Below the pieces are notes generated by a model. That model worked only from the letters and a program-made list of their open reading frames with translations, made no database searches and was not told the origin of the DNA. Shown in pieces: positions 14,541 to 14,553 of a stretch of DNA of 14,553 nt (position 1 is the first letter of the stretch; every line of letters begins with the position of its first letter). The translations under genes were made by a program, and so were the position numbers. The stretch is from assembly GCA_021807845.1 (NCBI GenBank), contig JAKBCM010000017.1, positions 1-14,553 of the forward strand, read 5' to 3'. The stretch comes from Pseudomonadota bacterium. Its GTDB lineage: Bacteria; Pseudomonadota; Gammaproteobacteria; Legionellales; Legionellaceae.

Positions 14541-14553
14541 TAGCATGCATAAG

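Overview
The window looks like chromosome from a low-GC gammaproteobacterium of the Legionella/Coxiella type (order Legionellales). Two things suggest this. Tol-Pal, FtsB, MltA and a lipid-transport ABC system are standard gammaproteobacterial envelope genes. They are joined to mevalonate-pathway genes (mevalonate kinase, diphosphomevalonate decarboxylase, type 2 IPP isomerase), which within the Gammaproteobacteria are characteristic of Legionella, Coxiella and relatives. A small ubiquitin-like gene also fits a bacterium that lives inside amoebae or other eukaryotic cells. The assignment to an order is inference.

Left part (1-3000, mostly minus strand): a tRNA-Tyr gene with its promoter, a palindromic element that may be a dispersed repeat, an unrecognised 335-residue membrane/coiled-coil protein with its own promoter, and an MltA-type lytic transglycosylase without a lipobox that carries an unusual cysteine-rich insertion. 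Middle (3000-6260): a plus-strand gene for a small protein with a ubiquitin fold, ending in a clear intrinsic terminator and converging on a minus-strand aconitase; then a small exported protein of unknown function and the divisome gene ftsB, both on the plus strand.

Right part (6260-13870, minus strand): nine tightly packed genes that may form one long transcription unit. In order of transcription they are a permease with a fused STAS domain, an ABC ATPase, an MCE protein and an auxiliary lipoprotein (together an MCE/Mla-type lipid transporter), then pal, cpoB, queE, mvaD and mvk. Several joints overlap or abut (permease/ATPase 0 nt, pal/cpoB 4 nt, mvaD/mvk 14 nt). The first half maintains the outer membrane and the last two genes supply isoprenoid precursors. 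Divergent from this cluster, the type 2 IPP isomerase gene starts at about 14013. Its frame closes at 14540, roughly halfway through the expected protein, next to a run of homopolymers at the window edge.

The most interesting item is the ubiquitin-like protein (3084-3410). Its 72-column core aligns to eukaryotic ubiquitin without a gap and with about one third identity, but it lacks the Ile44 patch and the C-terminal Gly-Gly. No CRISPR array, insertion sequence, rRNA or replication origin was seen.
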